Shown here: positions 18,968 to 28,440 of the stretch, piece after piece
Position numbering within the stretch: position 1 is the first letter of the stretch
Layout: each line of letters opens with the position of its first letter
From: Pseudothauera rhizosphaerae
Lineage (GTDB): Bacteria; Pseudomonadota; Gammaproteobacteria; Burkholderiales; Rhodocyclaceae
DNA length: 64,000 bases
Direction of reading: 5' to 3'
Assembly: GCF_004801305.1 (NCBI RefSeq)
Contig: NZ_SSOD01000004.1
Span: 1 to 64,000, forward strand
Translations under genes and position numbers: made by a program
Notes under the pieces: generated by a model
The model's database searches: none
What the model saw: the letters and a program-made list of their open reading frames with translations, nothing else
What the model was told of the DNA's origin: nothing

Positions 18968-20653
18968 TTGGACAAGATCTGGCTGCAAAGCTACCCCCCT
19001 GGCGTGCCCGCGGAGATCGACCAGAACGAGTTCCGCTCGCTGGTCGATCTGTTCGAACGGGGTGTGCAGCGGTATGGCGAACGTACCGCGTACATCAACA
19101 TGGGCAAGTCGATCAGCTACGCCGAGCTCGATCGCCTGTCGGCGCGCTTCGCCGCCTGGCTGCAGCACGAGCTGAAGCTGCCGCGCGGTGCGCGGGTGGC
19201 GCTGATGATGCCCAACGTCCTGCAGTATCCGATCGCCATGTTCGGTGTGCTGCGCGGCGGGTATACGGTCGTCAACGTCAATCCCTTGTACACCGCGCGG
19301 GAGTTGGAGCATCAGCTCCGGGATTCCGGCGCCGAGGCGATCGTGATCCTGGAGAATTTCGCCCACACGCTGGAGCACGTGCTGCCGCGAGCCCCTGTGC
19401 GCACGGTAATCGTCACCAGTCTGGGGGAGATGCTCGGCTTCCCGAAGGGCGCGATCGTCGATTTCGTCGTGCGCCACGTGAAGAAGATGGTGCCGGCCTG
19501 GCGCGTCCCCGGGTACGTGCGTTTCGCCACGGTGCTTGCCCGCGGCGCACGCCATGAGCTCGCGCCGGTGGAGCTCGGCCACGACGACGTCGCCTATCTG
19601 CAGTACACCGGCGGCACCACGGGAACCGCCAAGGGCGCGGTGCTGACCCACGGCAACATCGTCGGCAACCTGCAGCAGGCCCATGCGTGGATCAAGCCCT
19701 ATGTGGAGGAGGGCGCAGAGACCATCATCACCGCGCTGCCGCTCTACCACATCTTCTCCCTCACCGCGAACTGCCTGACCTTCTTCAAGATCGGCGCCAC
19801 CAACGTGCTGATCACCAACCCGCGCGACATTCCCGGCTTCGTCAAGGAACTGGCGAAGTACCCGTTCACGGTCATCACCGGGGTAAACACGCTGTTCAAC
19901 GCCCTGCTCAACAATCCGGACTTCGCCAGGCTCGATCTCTCCCACTTCAAGATCGCGCTGGGCGGCGGCATGGCGGTGCAGCAGGTGGTGGCGGAGAAAT
20001 GGAAGAAAGTCACCGGCAAGGTGCTGTTCGAGGCCTACGGGCTCACCGAGACTTCGCCGGCGGTCACCATCAATCCGCTGGACCTGGCCGAGTTCAACCA
20101 CTCCATCGGTTTGCCGGTGCCGTCCACCGACATCAGCATCCGCGACGACAACGGCAAGGAGGTGGCGCTGGGCCAGCGCGGCGAGTTGTGCGTGCGCGGC
20201 CCCCAGGTGACGAAGGGCTACTGGAACCGGCCGGAGGACACCGCCCGCGCGTTCACCGCCGACGGCTTCCTGCGCACCGGCGACATCGTGGTGATGGACC
20301 CGCAGGGCTTCATCCGCCTGGTGGACCGCAAGAAGGACATGATCCTGGTGTCGGGCTTCAACGTATATCCGAACGAGGTCGAGGACGTCATCGCCAGCCA
20401 TCCGGGCGTGCTGGAGGTGGCCGCGGTGGGCGTGCCGGACGAGCGCAGCGGCGAGGTGGTGAAGGTGTTCGTGGTGAAGAAGGATCCCGCGCTCACCGTG
20501 GAAGCCGTCATCGCCCACTGCCGCGAGAACCTGACCGGCTACAAGGTGCCGCACCACGTGGAGTTCCGCAAGGAACTGCCCAAGACCAACGTGGGCAAGA
20601 TCCTGCGCCGCGCGCTGCGCGACGAGGCGGTGCATTCTGCGCAAGGCGCTTGA
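18968..20653 (+). CDS. fadD: Long-chain fatty acid-CoA ligase
   Basis: Activates fatty acids with ATP and CoA for beta-oxidation. The 561-residue adenylate-forming enzyme has the P-loop [18 protein letters not shown], the motif YGLTETSP, the fatty-acyl signature [16 protein letters not shown] and the C-terminal lysine region [11 protein letters not shown] chose the TTG at 18968 because a perfect AAGGAGG lies seven bases upstream and the protein then begins with a typical [10 protein letters not shown]. An ATG at 18935 lies within the leader hairpin. It is a single gene with a long structured leader. Confidence 0.93.
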   Translation: MDKIWLQSYPPGVPAEIDQNEFRSLVDLFERGVQRYGERTAYINMGKSISYAELDRLSARFAAWLQHELKLPRGARVALMMPNVLQYPIAMFGVLRGGYTVVNVNPLYTARELEHQLRDSGAEAIVILENFAHTLEHVLPRAPVRTVIVTSLGEMLGFPKGAIVDFVVRHVKKMVPAWRVPGYVRFATVLARGARHELAPVELGHDDVAYLQYTGGTTGTAKGAVLTHGNIVGNLQQAHAWIKPYVEEGAETIITALPLYHIFSLTANCLTFFKIGATNVLITNPRDIPGFVKELAKYPFTVITGVNTLFNALLNNPDFARLDLSHFKIALGGGMAVQQVVAEKWKKVTGKVLFEAYGLTETSPAVTINPLDLAEFNHSIGLPVPSTDISIRDDNGKEVALGQRGELCVRGPQVTKGYWNRPEDTARAFTADGFLRTGDIVVMDPQGFIRLVDRKKDMILVSGFNVYPNEVEDVIASHPGVLEVAAVGVPDERSGEVVKVFVVKKDPALTVEAVIAHCRENLTGYKVPHHVEFRKELPKTNVGKILRRALRDEAVHSAQGA

Positions 20654-20687
20654 AATGCGGCCGGATTCGTGTTCTCATCCTCGGCAC

Positions 20688-20810
20688 TGACCGTTCTGTC
20701 CGAACAATGTCCAGCTTCCTCCGCTCCCTCGCCGTAGTCCTGTCCGTACGCGTAGTAGTAGGCGTAGGCGGTCGCGCGTCGTAGCGGGTCAGGACAGAAC
20801 CAGCAGGTCA
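20688..20810 (+). promoter_or_regulatory. Leader RNA pairing around the ilv leader peptide
   Basis: GTTCTGTCC (20693-20701) before the leader peptide is exactly complementary to GGACAGAAC (20792-20800) after it; TGACC (20688-20692) and GGTCA (20806-20810) extend the stem past a bulge. CTGTCC inside the peptide frame (20740-20745) can pair with the same downstream strand. These are the competing structures expected of a transcription attenuator. Confidence 0.6.
20707..20784 (+). CDS. ilvBN leader peptide (attenuator peptide)
   Basis: A 25-codon reading frame, MSSFLRSLAVVL then SVRVVVGVGG, ending in RAS. Seven Val and three Leu codons fall in 25, clustered as VRVVVGVG. The E. coli ivbL leader peptide has a comparable valine run before ilvBN. 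It sits 118 bases before ilvB and is followed by a terminator hairpin. No strong ribosome site is seen. High valine/leucine supply would let the ribosome finish the peptide and favour termination. Confidence 0.75.
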   Translation: MSSFLRSLAVVLSVRVVVGVGGRAS

Positions 20811-20818
20811 CCGAATCC

Positions 20819-20860
20819 AAACCCCCGTCGGCGCGCAAGCCGGCGGGGGTTTTCGTTTTT
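20819..20860 (+). terminator. Attenuator terminator before ilvB
   Basis: AACCCCCG-CGGC pairs with GCCG-CGGGGGTT around a short loop, followed by TTCGTTTTT. It lies between the leader peptide and ilvB with no other gene to end, which supports attenuation. Confidence 0.8.
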
Positions 20861-20901
20861 GCCGCCGGTCCTGACGTCGCACACCGTTCCAGGAGAACAA
20901 G

Positions 20902-22569
20902 ATGAAGCAGATGACCGGCGCCGAACTGATCGTGCGCCTGCTCGAACGCCAGGGCGTTCGCACCGTTGCCGGCATTCCCGGCGGCGCCATCCTGCCGCTG
21001 TACGATGCGCTGTCCGGCAGCACGCTGATCCACCACGTGCTGGCGCGCCACGAGCAGGGCGCCGGCTTCATGGCCCAGGGTATGGCGCGGGTGTCCGGCG
21101 TGCCGGCGGTGTGCTTCGCCTCCAGCGGTCCCGGCGCCACCAATCTGGTGACCGCGATCGCCGACGCGCGGCTGGATTCCATCCCCATGGTGGCCATCAC
21201 CGGCCAGGTGCCCCTGTCCATGATCGGCACCGACGCCTTCCAGGAGGTGGACATCTACGGCATGACGGTGCCGATCACCAAGCACAACTTCCTCGTGCGT
21301 TCGGTGGACGAACTGCTGGAAGTGATTCCGGCGGCCTTCCGCATCGCCATGTCCGGCCGTCCCGGCCCGGTGCTGGTGGATGTGCCCAAGGACGTGCAGA
21401 ACCAGATCGTCGCCTGCGAGGACTTCCCGCCTCCGGCCACCCCCGATGCGCCGCCGGCGCTCGACATGGCGGCCATCGCGGAGGCCGCGCGCCTGATCAA
21501 CGAAGCCGAACAACCGGTGCTCTACCTGGGCGGCGGGGTCATCCATTCGGGTGCCGCGCAGCAGGCGGTGACGCTGGCCGAGCAGGCCGGGCTGCCGACC
21601 ACGATGACGCTGATGGCGCTGGGCGCGATGCCCGTGGACCATCCCCTGTCCATCGGCATGCTGGGCATGCATGCCGCGCGCCACACCAACTTCGTGCTGG
21701 AAGAGGCCGACCTGCTGGTGTGCGTGGGCGCGCGCTTCGACGACCGCGCCATCGGCAAGGCCGCCCAGTTCTGTCCGAAGGCGAAGATCGTGCACATCGA
21801 CGTGGATCCGTCCGAACTGCACAAGATCCGCCAGGCCCACGTGGCGATCAACGGCGACGTGGCCCGGGTGCTGGAAGCGCTGCTGCCGCGGGTGGAGGTG
21901 AGCCTGCGCAAGCGCTGGCTGTCCCGCGTGGAGAGCCTGAAGAGCCGCTTCCCGGTGCCGTGGGCGAACCAGGACGATCCGCGCACCCATTACGGCCTGG
22001 TGCAGGCGGTGGCCGCGGCGCTGGACGACGAAGCAGTGATCGCCACCGACGTGGGCCAGCACCAGATGTGGGTGGCGCAGGCCTACCCCTTCCGCCGTCC
22101 GCGCCAGTGGCTCACTTCCGGCGGGCTGGGCACCATGGGCTTCGGCGTGCCGGCGGCGATGGGGGCGGCGCTGGCCGAACGGGACCGTACCGTGGTGTGC
22201 TTCTCGGGCGACGGTAGCCTGATGATGAACGTCCAGGAGCTTGCCACGCTGGCCGAGGAATGGCTCAACGTGAAGATCGTGCTGATGAACAACAACTCCC
22301 TGGGCCTGGTGTACCAGCAGCAGAACCTCTTCTACGGCAAGCGCGTGTTCGCGTCCAAGTACCGCGGCGCGCCGGACTTCGTGAAGATCGCCGAAGGCTT
22401 CGGCATTCCGGCGGTGGACCTGGACACCGCCGCCAACCCGCGCGGCACGTTGGCGCAGGCGCTCCACACGCCGGGGCCGTGCCTGATCCACGTGTCCATC
22501 GACCGCGAGCAGTTCGTCTACCCCATGGTGCCGCCGGGCGCCGCCAACACTGAAATGATCGGAGGCTGA
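20902..22569 (+). CDS. ilvB: Acetolactate synthase, large (catalytic) subunit
   Basis: The first common enzyme of branched-chain amino acid synthesis: condenses pyruvate with pyruvate or 2-oxobutyrate, using ThDP, FAD and Mg. It has 555 residues. The catalytic Glu region is LARHEQGAGFMAQGMAR, the FAD domain follows, and the ThDP motif FSGDGSLMMNVQEL with NNNSLGLVYQQQ is near residue 435. The ATG has AGGAGAACAAG upstream. It sits behind a leader-peptide attenuator and is followed three bases later by the regulatory subunit. Confidence 0.95.
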   Translation: MKQMTGAELIVRLLERQGVRTVAGIPGGAILPLYDALSGSTLIHHVLARHEQGAGFMAQGMARVSGVPAVCFASSGPGATNLVTAIADARLDSIPMVAITGQVPLSMIGTDAFQEVDIYGMTVPITKHNFLVRSVDELLEVIPAAFRIAMSGRPGPVLVDVPKDVQNQIVACEDFPPPATPDAPPALDMAAIAEAARLINEAEQPVLYLGGGVIHSGAAQQAVTLAEQAGLPTTMTLMALGAMPVDHPLSIGMLGMHAARHTNFVLEEADLLVCVGARFDDRAIGKAAQFCPKAKIVHIDVDPSELHKIRQAHVAINGDVARVLEALLPRVEVSLRKRWLSRVESLKSRFPVPWANQDDPRTHYGLVQAVAAALDDEAVIATDVGQHQMWVAQAYPFRRPRQWLTSGGLGTMGFGVPAAMGAALAERDRTVVCFSGDGSLMMNVQELATLAEEWLNVKIVLMNNNSLGLVYQQQNLFYGKRVFASKYRGAPDFVKIAEGFGIPAVDLDTAANPRGTLAQALHTPGPCLIHVSIDREQFVYPMVPPGAANTEMIGG

Positions 22570-22571
22570 CC

Positions 22572-22886
22572 ATGATCGAACAGGTCGCAGAACCCCTGCA
22601 GCAGTCCGGCTTCGCCAAGGTGATCCTGGAGATCGACGTCAACAACCACCCCGGCGTCATGAGCCACATCTGCAATCTCTTCGCCCGGCGCGCGTTCAAC
22701 GTGGAAGGCATCCTGTGCATGCCGGTCTCCGACGGCAAGCGCAGCCGCATCTGGCTGCTGGTGTTCGAGGACCAGCGCCTGGAGCAGATGGTCCGCCAGC
22801 TCGAGAAGCTGCAGGACGTGCTGGCGGTGCGCCGCCACAGTGCCGGGCACGAGGTCTTCGAACGCCTGGAGGACTTCTTCCACTGA
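22572..22886 (+). CDS. ilvN: Acetolactate synthase, small (regulatory) subunit
   Basis: A 104-residue subunit consisting of one ACT domain ([34 protein letters not shown]), which binds the feedback inhibitor valine. It lacks the second domain found in the roughly 160-residue IlvH of most betaproteobacteria, so it is of the short E. coli IlvN type. The start lies two bases after the ilvB stop, with GGAGG just inside the end of ilvB. Confidence 0.92.
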   Translation: MIEQVAEPLQQSGFAKVILEIDVNNHPGVMSHICNLFARRAFNVEGILCMPVSDGKRSRIWLLVFEDQRLEQMVRQLEKLQDVLAVRRHSAGHEVFERLEDFFH

Positions 22887-22908
22887 GCCCTTCGGCTTCG
22901 CTCAGGGC
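22884..22908. repeat. Small palindromic REP-like element
   Basis: TGAGC/GCTCA and GCCCT/AGGGC form overlapping stems around TTCGGCTTCG, directly on the ilvN stop codon. Elements of this look are often dispersed in proteobacterial genomes. Only one copy is in this window. Confidence 0.4.
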
Positions 22909-22942
22909 AGGCGTGCCGGGCCCCGGGAGCGGGGGAGCGCTG

Positions 22943-22951
22943 TGCTAAACT
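22943..22951 (+). promoter_or_regulatory. Extended -10 promoter of aroC
   Basis: TGCTAAACT matches the extended -10 form TGnTAnAAT with one mismatch. It is 38 bases before the aroC ATG. Confidence 0.4.
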
Positions 22952-22989
22952 CCCCGCCTTCCGCCCGCATTCCTGAACACGAGTCCGCG

Positions 22990-24120
22990 ATGTCCGGCAA
23001 CACCCTCGGTACGCTGTTTGCCGTCACCTCCTTCGGCGAATCCCACGGCCCGGCCATCGGCTGCGTGGTGGATGGCTGCCCGCCGGGGCTGGCGCTCAGT
23101 GCGGCGGACATCCAGATCGAGCTCGACCGGCGCAAGCCGGGCACCTCCCGCCACGTCACCCAGCGCCGCGAGCCGGACGAGGTGGAGATCCTCTCCGGCG
23201 TGTTCGAGGGCATCACCACCGGCACCCCGATCGCGCTCCTGATCCGCAACCAGGACCAGCGTTCGAAGGACTACGGCAACATCGCCGATACTTTCCGCCC
23301 GGGGCACGCCGATTACCCCTACTGGCAGAAATACGGCATCCGCGACTACCGCGGCGGCGGGCGCTCGTCCGCGCGGGAGACCGCGGTGCGCGTGGCGGCC
23401 GGCGCCATCGCCAGGAAGTGGCTCGCCGAGCGCTACGGCATCGTGATCCGCGGCTGGATGGCCCAACTCGGCAGCATCGAGATTCCCTTCGTATCCTGGG
23501 ACGAGATCGACAACCCCTTCTTCGCCCCCAATGCCGCCATCGTGCCGCAACTGGAAACCTACATGGACGAGCTGCGCAAGTCCGGCGATTCCATCGGCGC
23601 GCGCATCAGCGTGGCAGCGAGCGGCGTGCCGGTGGGCTGGGGCGAGCCGGTGTACGGCCGCCTGGACGCGGACATCGCCTGGGCCATGATGGGCATCAAC
23701 GCGGTCAAGGGCGTGGAGATCGGCGCCGGTTTCGCCAGCATCGCCCAGCGCGGCAGCGAACACGGCGACGAACTGACGCCGGAGGGCTTCCTGTCCAACA
23801 ACGCCGGTGGCGTGCTGGGCGGCATTTCCACCGGCCAGGACATCCTGGTGAGCATGGCGATCAAGCCCACCTCCAGCATCCGCCTGGACCGCCGTTCCAT
23901 CGACAAGCAGGGCCATCCGGCCATCGTCAACACCCACGGCCGCCACGATCCCTGCGTGGGCATCCGTGCCACGCCCATCGCCGAGGCCATGCTGGCGCTG
24001 GTGCTGATCGACCACGCCCTGCGCCACCGTGCCCAGTGCGGCGACGTGGCCACCGCCACGCCGAAGGTTGCCGGACTGGCGCCGGGCGGCGTGCAGGCCG
24101 TGCCCAGCCCGCGCGCCTGA
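22990..24120 (+). CDS. aroC: Chorismate synthase
   Basis: The last step of the shikimate pathway: converts EPSP to chorismate with reduced FMN. It has 376 residues with the signatures [18 protein letters not shown] at the N-terminus, the [10 protein letters not shown] motif, and the C-terminal [17 protein letters not shown]. Chorismate feeds tryptophan synthesis (trp genes in this window) and could feed the aromatic starter of the aryl polyene. It is followed 22 bases later by an MFS gene. Confidence 0.96.
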   Translation: MSGNTLGTLFAVTSFGESHGPAIGCVVDGCPPGLALSAADIQIELDRRKPGTSRHVTQRREPDEVEILSGVFEGITTGTPIALLIRNQDQRSKDYGNIADTFRPGHADYPYWQKYGIRDYRGGGRSSARETAVRVAAGAIARKWLAERYGIVIRGWMAQLGSIEIPFVSWDEIDNPFFAPNAAIVPQLETYMDELRKSGDSIGARISVAASGVPVGWGEPVYGRLDADIAWAMMGINAVKGVEIGAGFASIAQRGSEHGDELTPEGFLSNNAGGVLGGISTGQDILVSMAIKPTSSIRLDRRSIDKQGHPAIVNTHGRHDPCVGIRATPIAEAMLALVLIDHALRHRAQCGDVATATPKVAGLAPGGVQAVPSPRA

Positions 24121-24142
24121 GGCGCGCGGCTTCTCGCGCGCC

Positions 24143-25300
24143 ATGCTGCCTTACTGGCGCCTGTCGGCCTATTACTTCTTCTATTTCGGCTTCGTCGGCG
24201 CGTTCTCGCCGTATTTCACGCTCTACCTGCAGTCGCTGCGGTTCTCCGCCACCGACATCGCCATCCTGATGTCGCTGATGCAGGTCATGCGCATCCTCGC
24301 GCCCAACCTGTGGAGCTGGCTGGCCGAGCACCTCGGCGTGCCGGTGTCCATCCTGCGCTTCTCCGCCGTGGCCAGCCTGGCCGGCTTCTCGGTGTTCTTC
24401 TTCACCACGGAGTTCACCGGCATCTTCGCCGGCATGGCGCTGATGGCCTTCTTCTGGAGCGCCGCGCTGCCGCTGATCGAAAGCGTCACCTTCCGCCACC
24501 TGGGGCGCGACAGCCACCGCTACGGCAACATCCGCCTGTGGGGTTCGGTGGGCTTCGTCGTCGCGGTGCTCGGCATGGGCCATGCCCTGGACCATCTGCC
24601 GATCGCATCCGTGCTGTGGATGACGGCCCTGATCCTGGCCGGCATCATGCTCTGCGCGCTGGGCGTGCCGGAGGCGACCCATGCCGCCGTGCAGCGCAAC
24701 GGCGCCAGCCTGCGCGAGACGCTGCGCCGCCCCGAAGTGCGGGCGCTGCTCGGCGCCTGTTTCTTCATGTCCGCCGCCCACGGTGCGCTGTACGTTTTCT
24801 ATTCCATCTATCTTGTCGACAACGGCTACGGCAAGGCGCTGGTCGGGTGGATGTGGACGCTGGGCGTGCTGGCGGAGATCGCCGTGTTCCTGTTCATGCC
24901 CCGCCTGGCGAAGCGTTTTACGCTGCGCGCCATCCTGCTGTTCGCCTTCGCCGCCGCCATACTGCGCTTCGTGCTCATCGGCTGGGGCGTGGGCAGCCTG
25001 CCGGTGCTGGTGTTCGCCCAGTTGCTGCACGGCGCCACCTTCGGCGCCTATCACGCCGCCGCCATCGCGGCGGTGAACCTCTGGTTTCCGGGCAGGCTCC
25101 AAGCCAGAGGGCAGGCGCTGTACGGCAGCCTGTCCTTCGGCGCGGGCGGCATGGTGGGCGGTTTGCTGAGCGGTTTCACCTGGGACACCATAGGCCCGGC
25201 GTGGACCTACACGCTGGGTTCGGCATTCGCGCTGGCCGGCTTCGTCTGGCTGCTCAGAGGCTGGCGGCAGGGTGTGCCCGGAACGGAAGTACACGAGTGA
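24143..25300 (+). CDS. MFS transporter, 3-phenylpropionate permease (HcaT)-like
   Basis: A 385-residue inner-membrane protein with about 12 hydrophobic segments in two halves, beginning LPYWRLSAYYFFYFGFVGAF. The pattern SPYFTLYLQSLRFSATDIA and the basic loop HLGRDSHRYGNIRLWGSVGF resemble the PPP/HcaT and LacY-related MFS groups. The ATG at 24143 is the first start after aroC. The substrate cannot be deduced; the link to aroC suggests, but does not show, an aromatic compound. Confidence 0.8.
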   Translation: MLPYWRLSAYYFFYFGFVGAFSPYFTLYLQSLRFSATDIAILMSLMQVMRILAPNLWSWLAEHLGVPVSILRFSAVASLAGFSVFFFTTEFTGIFAGMALMAFFWSAALPLIESVTFRHLGRDSHRYGNIRLWGSVGFVVAVLGMGHALDHLPIASVLWMTALILAGIMLCALGVPEATHAAVQRNGASLRETLRRPEVRALLGACFFMSAAHGALYVFYSIYLVDNGYGKALVGWMWTLGVLAEIAVFLFMPRLAKRFTLRAILLFAFAAAILRFVLIGWGVGSLPVLVFAQLLHGATFGAYHAAAIAAVNLWFPGRLQARGQALYGSLSFGAGGMVGGLLSGFTWDTIGPAWTYTLGSAFALAGFVWLLRGWRQGVPGTEVHE

Positions 25301-25311
25301 GGAGACGATCC

Positions 25312-26130
25312 ATGGGATCTTTGTTTCGAAACGCCTTCCCGGCCGTGCTCGCGGCCATGGTGGCGGTGGCCTGCCAGACGGTGCAGACCACCGGCGGCGG
25401 CGCGGTGGGGGTGGACCGCGGGCAGATGATGATGGTGTCCGCGCAGGAGGTGGAGCAGGCCTCGGCCCAGCAGTACCAGCAGATCATCGCCGAGGCGCGC
25501 AAGCAGAACGCGCTCAACCGCGACCCGGCGACGGTGCAGCGCGTGCAGCGCATCGTGAACCGGCTTGCCGCCCAGAGCGGCGTGTTCCGCAGCGACGCGA
25601 CGCGCTGGCAATGGGAGGTCGCCGTGCTCAGTTCCGACCAGCTCAACGCCTGGTGCATGGCCGGCGGCAAGATGGCGATCTACACCGGGCTCATCGACCA
25701 GTTGAAACTCACCGACGACGAAATCGCCGCGGTGCTGGGGCACGAGATTGCCCATGCGCTGCGCGAACACGCGCGCGAGCGCATCTCCAAGTCCATGGCC
25801 ACGAACATCGGCATTTCCGTGGCGGGCGCGCTGTTCGGCGTGGGCGATGCGGGGCAGAGCCTGATGGGGCAGGTGGCCAAGGTCACCTTCGAACTGCCCA
25901 ATTCGCGCCTGCACGAGACCGAGGCCGACCGCATCGGCGTCGAACTGGCCGCGCGCGCCGGTTACGATCCGCGGGCGGCGGTCACGCTGTGGAACAAGAT
26001 GGCCAGCAAGTCGTCGGGGGCACCGCCCGAATGGCTGTCCACCCACCCCTCCCACACCAGCCGCCAGCGCGATCTGGCCGAGTATGCGGAGCGCGTGATG
26101 CCCCTGTACCGTCAGGCGGGCGGGCGCTAG
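25312..26130 (+). CDS. M48-family metalloprotease lipoprotein
   Basis: A 272-residue protein with a lipoprotein signal peptide (lipobox VAVAC, Cys21) and the zinc motif HEIAH (144-148), with the third ligand in the ETEADRIG stretch. This is the LoiP/YggG-type M48 family, periplasmic proteases tied to outer membrane quality control. GGAGACGATCC precedes the ATG. It begins 11 bases after the MFS gene and may be co-transcribed with it. Confidence 0.9.
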   Translation: MGSLFRNAFPAVLAAMVAVACQTVQTTGGGAVGVDRGQMMMVSAQEVEQASAQQYQQIIAEARKQNALNRDPATVQRVQRIVNRLAAQSGVFRSDATRWQWEVAVLSSDQLNAWCMAGGKMAIYTGLIDQLKLTDDEIAAVLGHEIAHALREHARERISKSMATNIGISVAGALFGVGDAGQSLMGQVAKVTFELPNSRLHETEADRIGVELAARAGYDPRAAVTLWNKMASKSSGAPPEWLSTHPSHTSRQRDLAEYAERVMPLYRQAGGR

Positions 26131-26170
26131 CGAACCGGGGCGGGCTGGCTGTTCAGGCACCCGGCCGCTG

Positions 26171-26179
26171 TGAAATAAT
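26171..26179 (+). promoter_or_regulatory. Possible extended -10 of the leu operon
   Basis: TGAAATAAT fits TGn plus a -10 with one mismatch, 33 bases before leuC, in a short AT-rich gap. Confidence 0.4.
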
Positions 26180-26212
26180 CAAAACCTTTTCCATTTGCGC
26201 GGAAGTCAACGG

Positions 26213-27622
26213 ATGGCACCCCAAACGCTGTACGAAAAGCTCTGGTCGAGTCACGTCGTTCACCAGGAGGCCGACGGCACGGCGCTGATCTATATCGATC
26301 GCCACCTCGTACACGAGGTCACCAGCCCGCAGGCCTTCGAAGGCCTCAAGCTGGCCGGCCGCAAGCCCTGGCGCATCTCCTCCATCGTCGCCACCGCCGA
26401 CCACAACACGCCCACCGACCACTGGGACGAAGGCATCACCGACCCGGTGTCGCGCCAGCAGGTGGAGACGCTGGACGCCAACATCCGCGAAGTGGGCTCG
26501 CTGGCCTACTTCCCGTTCAAGAACGAGCGCCAGGGCATCATCCACGTCATCGGGCCGGAAAACGGTACCACGCTGCCGGGCATGACCGTGGTGTGCGGCG
26601 ATTCCCACACCTCCACCCACGGCGCCTTCGCCTGTCTGGCGCACGGCATCGGCACCTCCGAGGTGGAGCACGTGCTCGCCACCCAGTGCCTGCTGCAGAA
26701 GAAGTCGAAGACCATGCTGGTCAAGGTGGAAGGGCAACTGGGCCGCGGCGTCACCGCCAAGGACGTGGTGCTGGCCGTGATCGGCCGCATCGGCACCGCC
26801 GGCGGTACCGGCTACGCCATCGAGTTCGGCGGCAGCGCCATCCGCTCCCTGTCCATGGAAGGCCGCATGACCGTGTGCAACATGGCCATCGAGGCCGGTG
26901 CGCGCGCCGGCCTGGTGGCGGTGGACGAGACCACCATCGCCTACCTGCGGGACAAGCCCTTCGCGCCCAAGGGCGAACTGTGGGACAAGGCGGCGGCCTA
27001 CTGGCGCACCCTAAAGTCCGACGAAGGCGCCCAGTTCGACAAGATCGTGGAGATCGATGCAGCCACCATCGCACCGCAGGTGACCTGGGGCACGTCGCCC
27101 GAGATGGTCACCACCGTGGACGGCCGCGTACCGGACCCGGCCCAGTTCGCCGACCCGGTCAAGCGCGAGGGCGCCGAGCGGGCACTCAAGTACATGGGCC
27201 TCGCACCGAATACGGCAATCACCGAGATCGCCGTGGACCAGGTTTTCATCGGCTCGTGTACCAACTCGCGCATCGAGGATCTGCGCGAGGCCGCCGCGGT
27301 GGCCAAGGGGCGCCGCAAGGCCGCAAGCGTCAAGCGCGTGCTGGTGGTGCCGGGGTCCGGCCTGGTCAAGCATCAGGCCGAGGCCGAGGGGCTGGACAAG
27401 GTGTTCCTCGAGGCCGGCTTCGAATGGCGCGAGCCGGGCTGTTCCATGTGCCTGGCGATGAACGCCGACCGCCTGGAGCCGGGCGAGCGCTGCGCCTCCA
27501 CTTCCAACCGGAACTTCGAGGGCCGACAGGGCGCTGGCGGGCGCACCCATCTGGTGAGCCCGGCGATGGCCGCCGCCGCCGCGGTCACCGGACATTTCGC
27601 CGACGTGCGCGAGCTCGCCTGA
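26213..27622 (+). CDS. leuC: 3-isopropylmalate dehydratase, large subunit
   Basis: An aconitase-family [4Fe-4S] enzyme that isomerises 2- to 3-isopropylmalate in leucine synthesis. It has 469 residues. The three cluster cysteines are in [14 protein letters not shown] and [28 protein letters not shown] is also typical. I took the ATG at 26213, seven bases after GGAAG. It forms a heterodimer with LeuD, whose gene follows after an inserted small lipoprotein gene. Confidence 0.96.
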   Translation: MAPQTLYEKLWSSHVVHQEADGTALIYIDRHLVHEVTSPQAFEGLKLAGRKPWRISSIVATADHNTPTDHWDEGITDPVSRQQVETLDANIREVGSLAYFPFKNERQGIIHVIGPENGTTLPGMTVVCGDSHTSTHGAFACLAHGIGTSEVEHVLATQCLLQKKSKTMLVKVEGQLGRGVTAKDVVLAVIGRIGTAGGTGYAIEFGGSAIRSLSMEGRMTVCNMAIEAGARAGLVAVDETTIAYLRDKPFAPKGELWDKAAAYWRTLKSDEGAQFDKIVEIDAATIAPQVTWGTSPEMVTTVDGRVPDPAQFADPVKREGAERALKYMGLAPNTAITEIAVDQVFIGSCTNSRIEDLREAAAVAKGRRKAASVKRVLVVPGSGLVKHQAEAEGLDKVFLEAGFEWREPGCSMCLAMNADRLEPGERCASTSNRNFEGRQGAGGRTHLVSPAMAAAAAVTGHFADVRELA

Positions 27623-27645
27623 GCCGTTCGACTACGGAGAGAAGC

Positions 27646-27774
27646 ATGAAAAAGCTGATTTCATTGTTTGCCGTGATCATGGCCGGCGTGCTGCTGGCCG
27701 GTTGCAACACCGTGCACGGCCTGGGCAAGGATATCGAGAAAGGTGGCGAAGCCATCCAGAAGGCGGTGAAGTGA
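27646..27774 (+). CDS. Entericidin-like small lipoprotein
   Basis: A 42-residue lipopeptide. The signal peptide [20 protein letters not shown] has lipobox LAGC (Cys20), followed by an amphipathic stretch ([19 protein letters not shown]). This is the form of entericidin A/B, small membrane lipoproteins linked to stress or programmed lysis in E. coli. It has its own GGAGAGAAGC ribosome site and overlaps the leuD start (TGATG), so it is fully embedded in the leucine operon. Confidence 0.85.
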   Translation: MKKLISLFAVIMAGVLLAGCNTVHGLGKDIEKGGEAIQKAVK

Positions 27775-28412
27775 TGAAGCCCTTCCAGACCTTCGACGGG
27801 CTCGTCGCGCCGATCGACCGCGCCAACGTGGACACCGACGCGATCATCCCCAAGCAGTTCCTCAAGTCGATCAAGCGCAGCGGCTTCGGCCCCAACCTGT
27901 TCGACGAGTGGCGCTACCTGGACGTGGGCCAGCCCGGCCAGGACTGCACGAACCGGCCCAAGAACCCGGACTTCGTGCTCAACCAGCCGCGCTACCAGGG
28001 CGCGCAGATACTGCTCGCCCGCGACAACTTCGGCTGCGGCAGCTCGCGGGAGCATGCGCCGTGGGCGCTGGAAGACTATGGCTTCCGCGTCATCATCGCG
28101 CCCAGCTTCGCCGACATCTTCTTCAACAACAGCTTCAAGAACGGCCTGCTGCCGATCAAGCTGGACGCGGCCGAACTGGACGTATTGTTCGCCCAGTGCG
28201 AGGCCACCGAAGGCTACCGCTTGAAGGTGGATCTGGCCGCCCAGACCATCACCCGCCCGGATGGCAAGGCGATCCCTTTCGACGTGGACCCCTTCCGCAA
28301 GGAGTGCCTGCTCAACGGCTGGGACGACATCGGCCTGACCCTGCGCCACGACGACGAGATCCGCGCCTTCGAAGCGAAGCGGCGCACCGAGCACCCGTAT
28401 TACTTCGCCTGA
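27774..28412 (+). CDS. leuD: 3-isopropylmalate dehydratase, small subunit
   Basis: A 212-residue partner of LeuC forming the swivelling domain of the aconitase fold. It shows [16 protein letters not shown] near the start, [13 protein letters not shown] and [12 protein letters not shown]. The start codon shares one base with the stop of the small lipoprotein gene, indicating coupling. Confidence 0.95.
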   Translation: MKPFQTFDGLVAPIDRANVDTDAIIPKQFLKSIKRSGFGPNLFDEWRYLDVGQPGQDCTNRPKNPDFVLNQPRYQGAQILLARDNFGCGSSREHAPWALEDYGFRVIIAPSFADIFFNNSFKNGLLPIKLDAAELDVLFAQCEATEGYRLKVDLAAQTITRPDGKAIPFDVDPFRKECLLNGWDDIGLTLRHDDEIRAFEAKRRTEHPYYFA

Positions 28413-28440
28413 CCGTTGTCGGGCGCCCAGGAGAGAGTGG

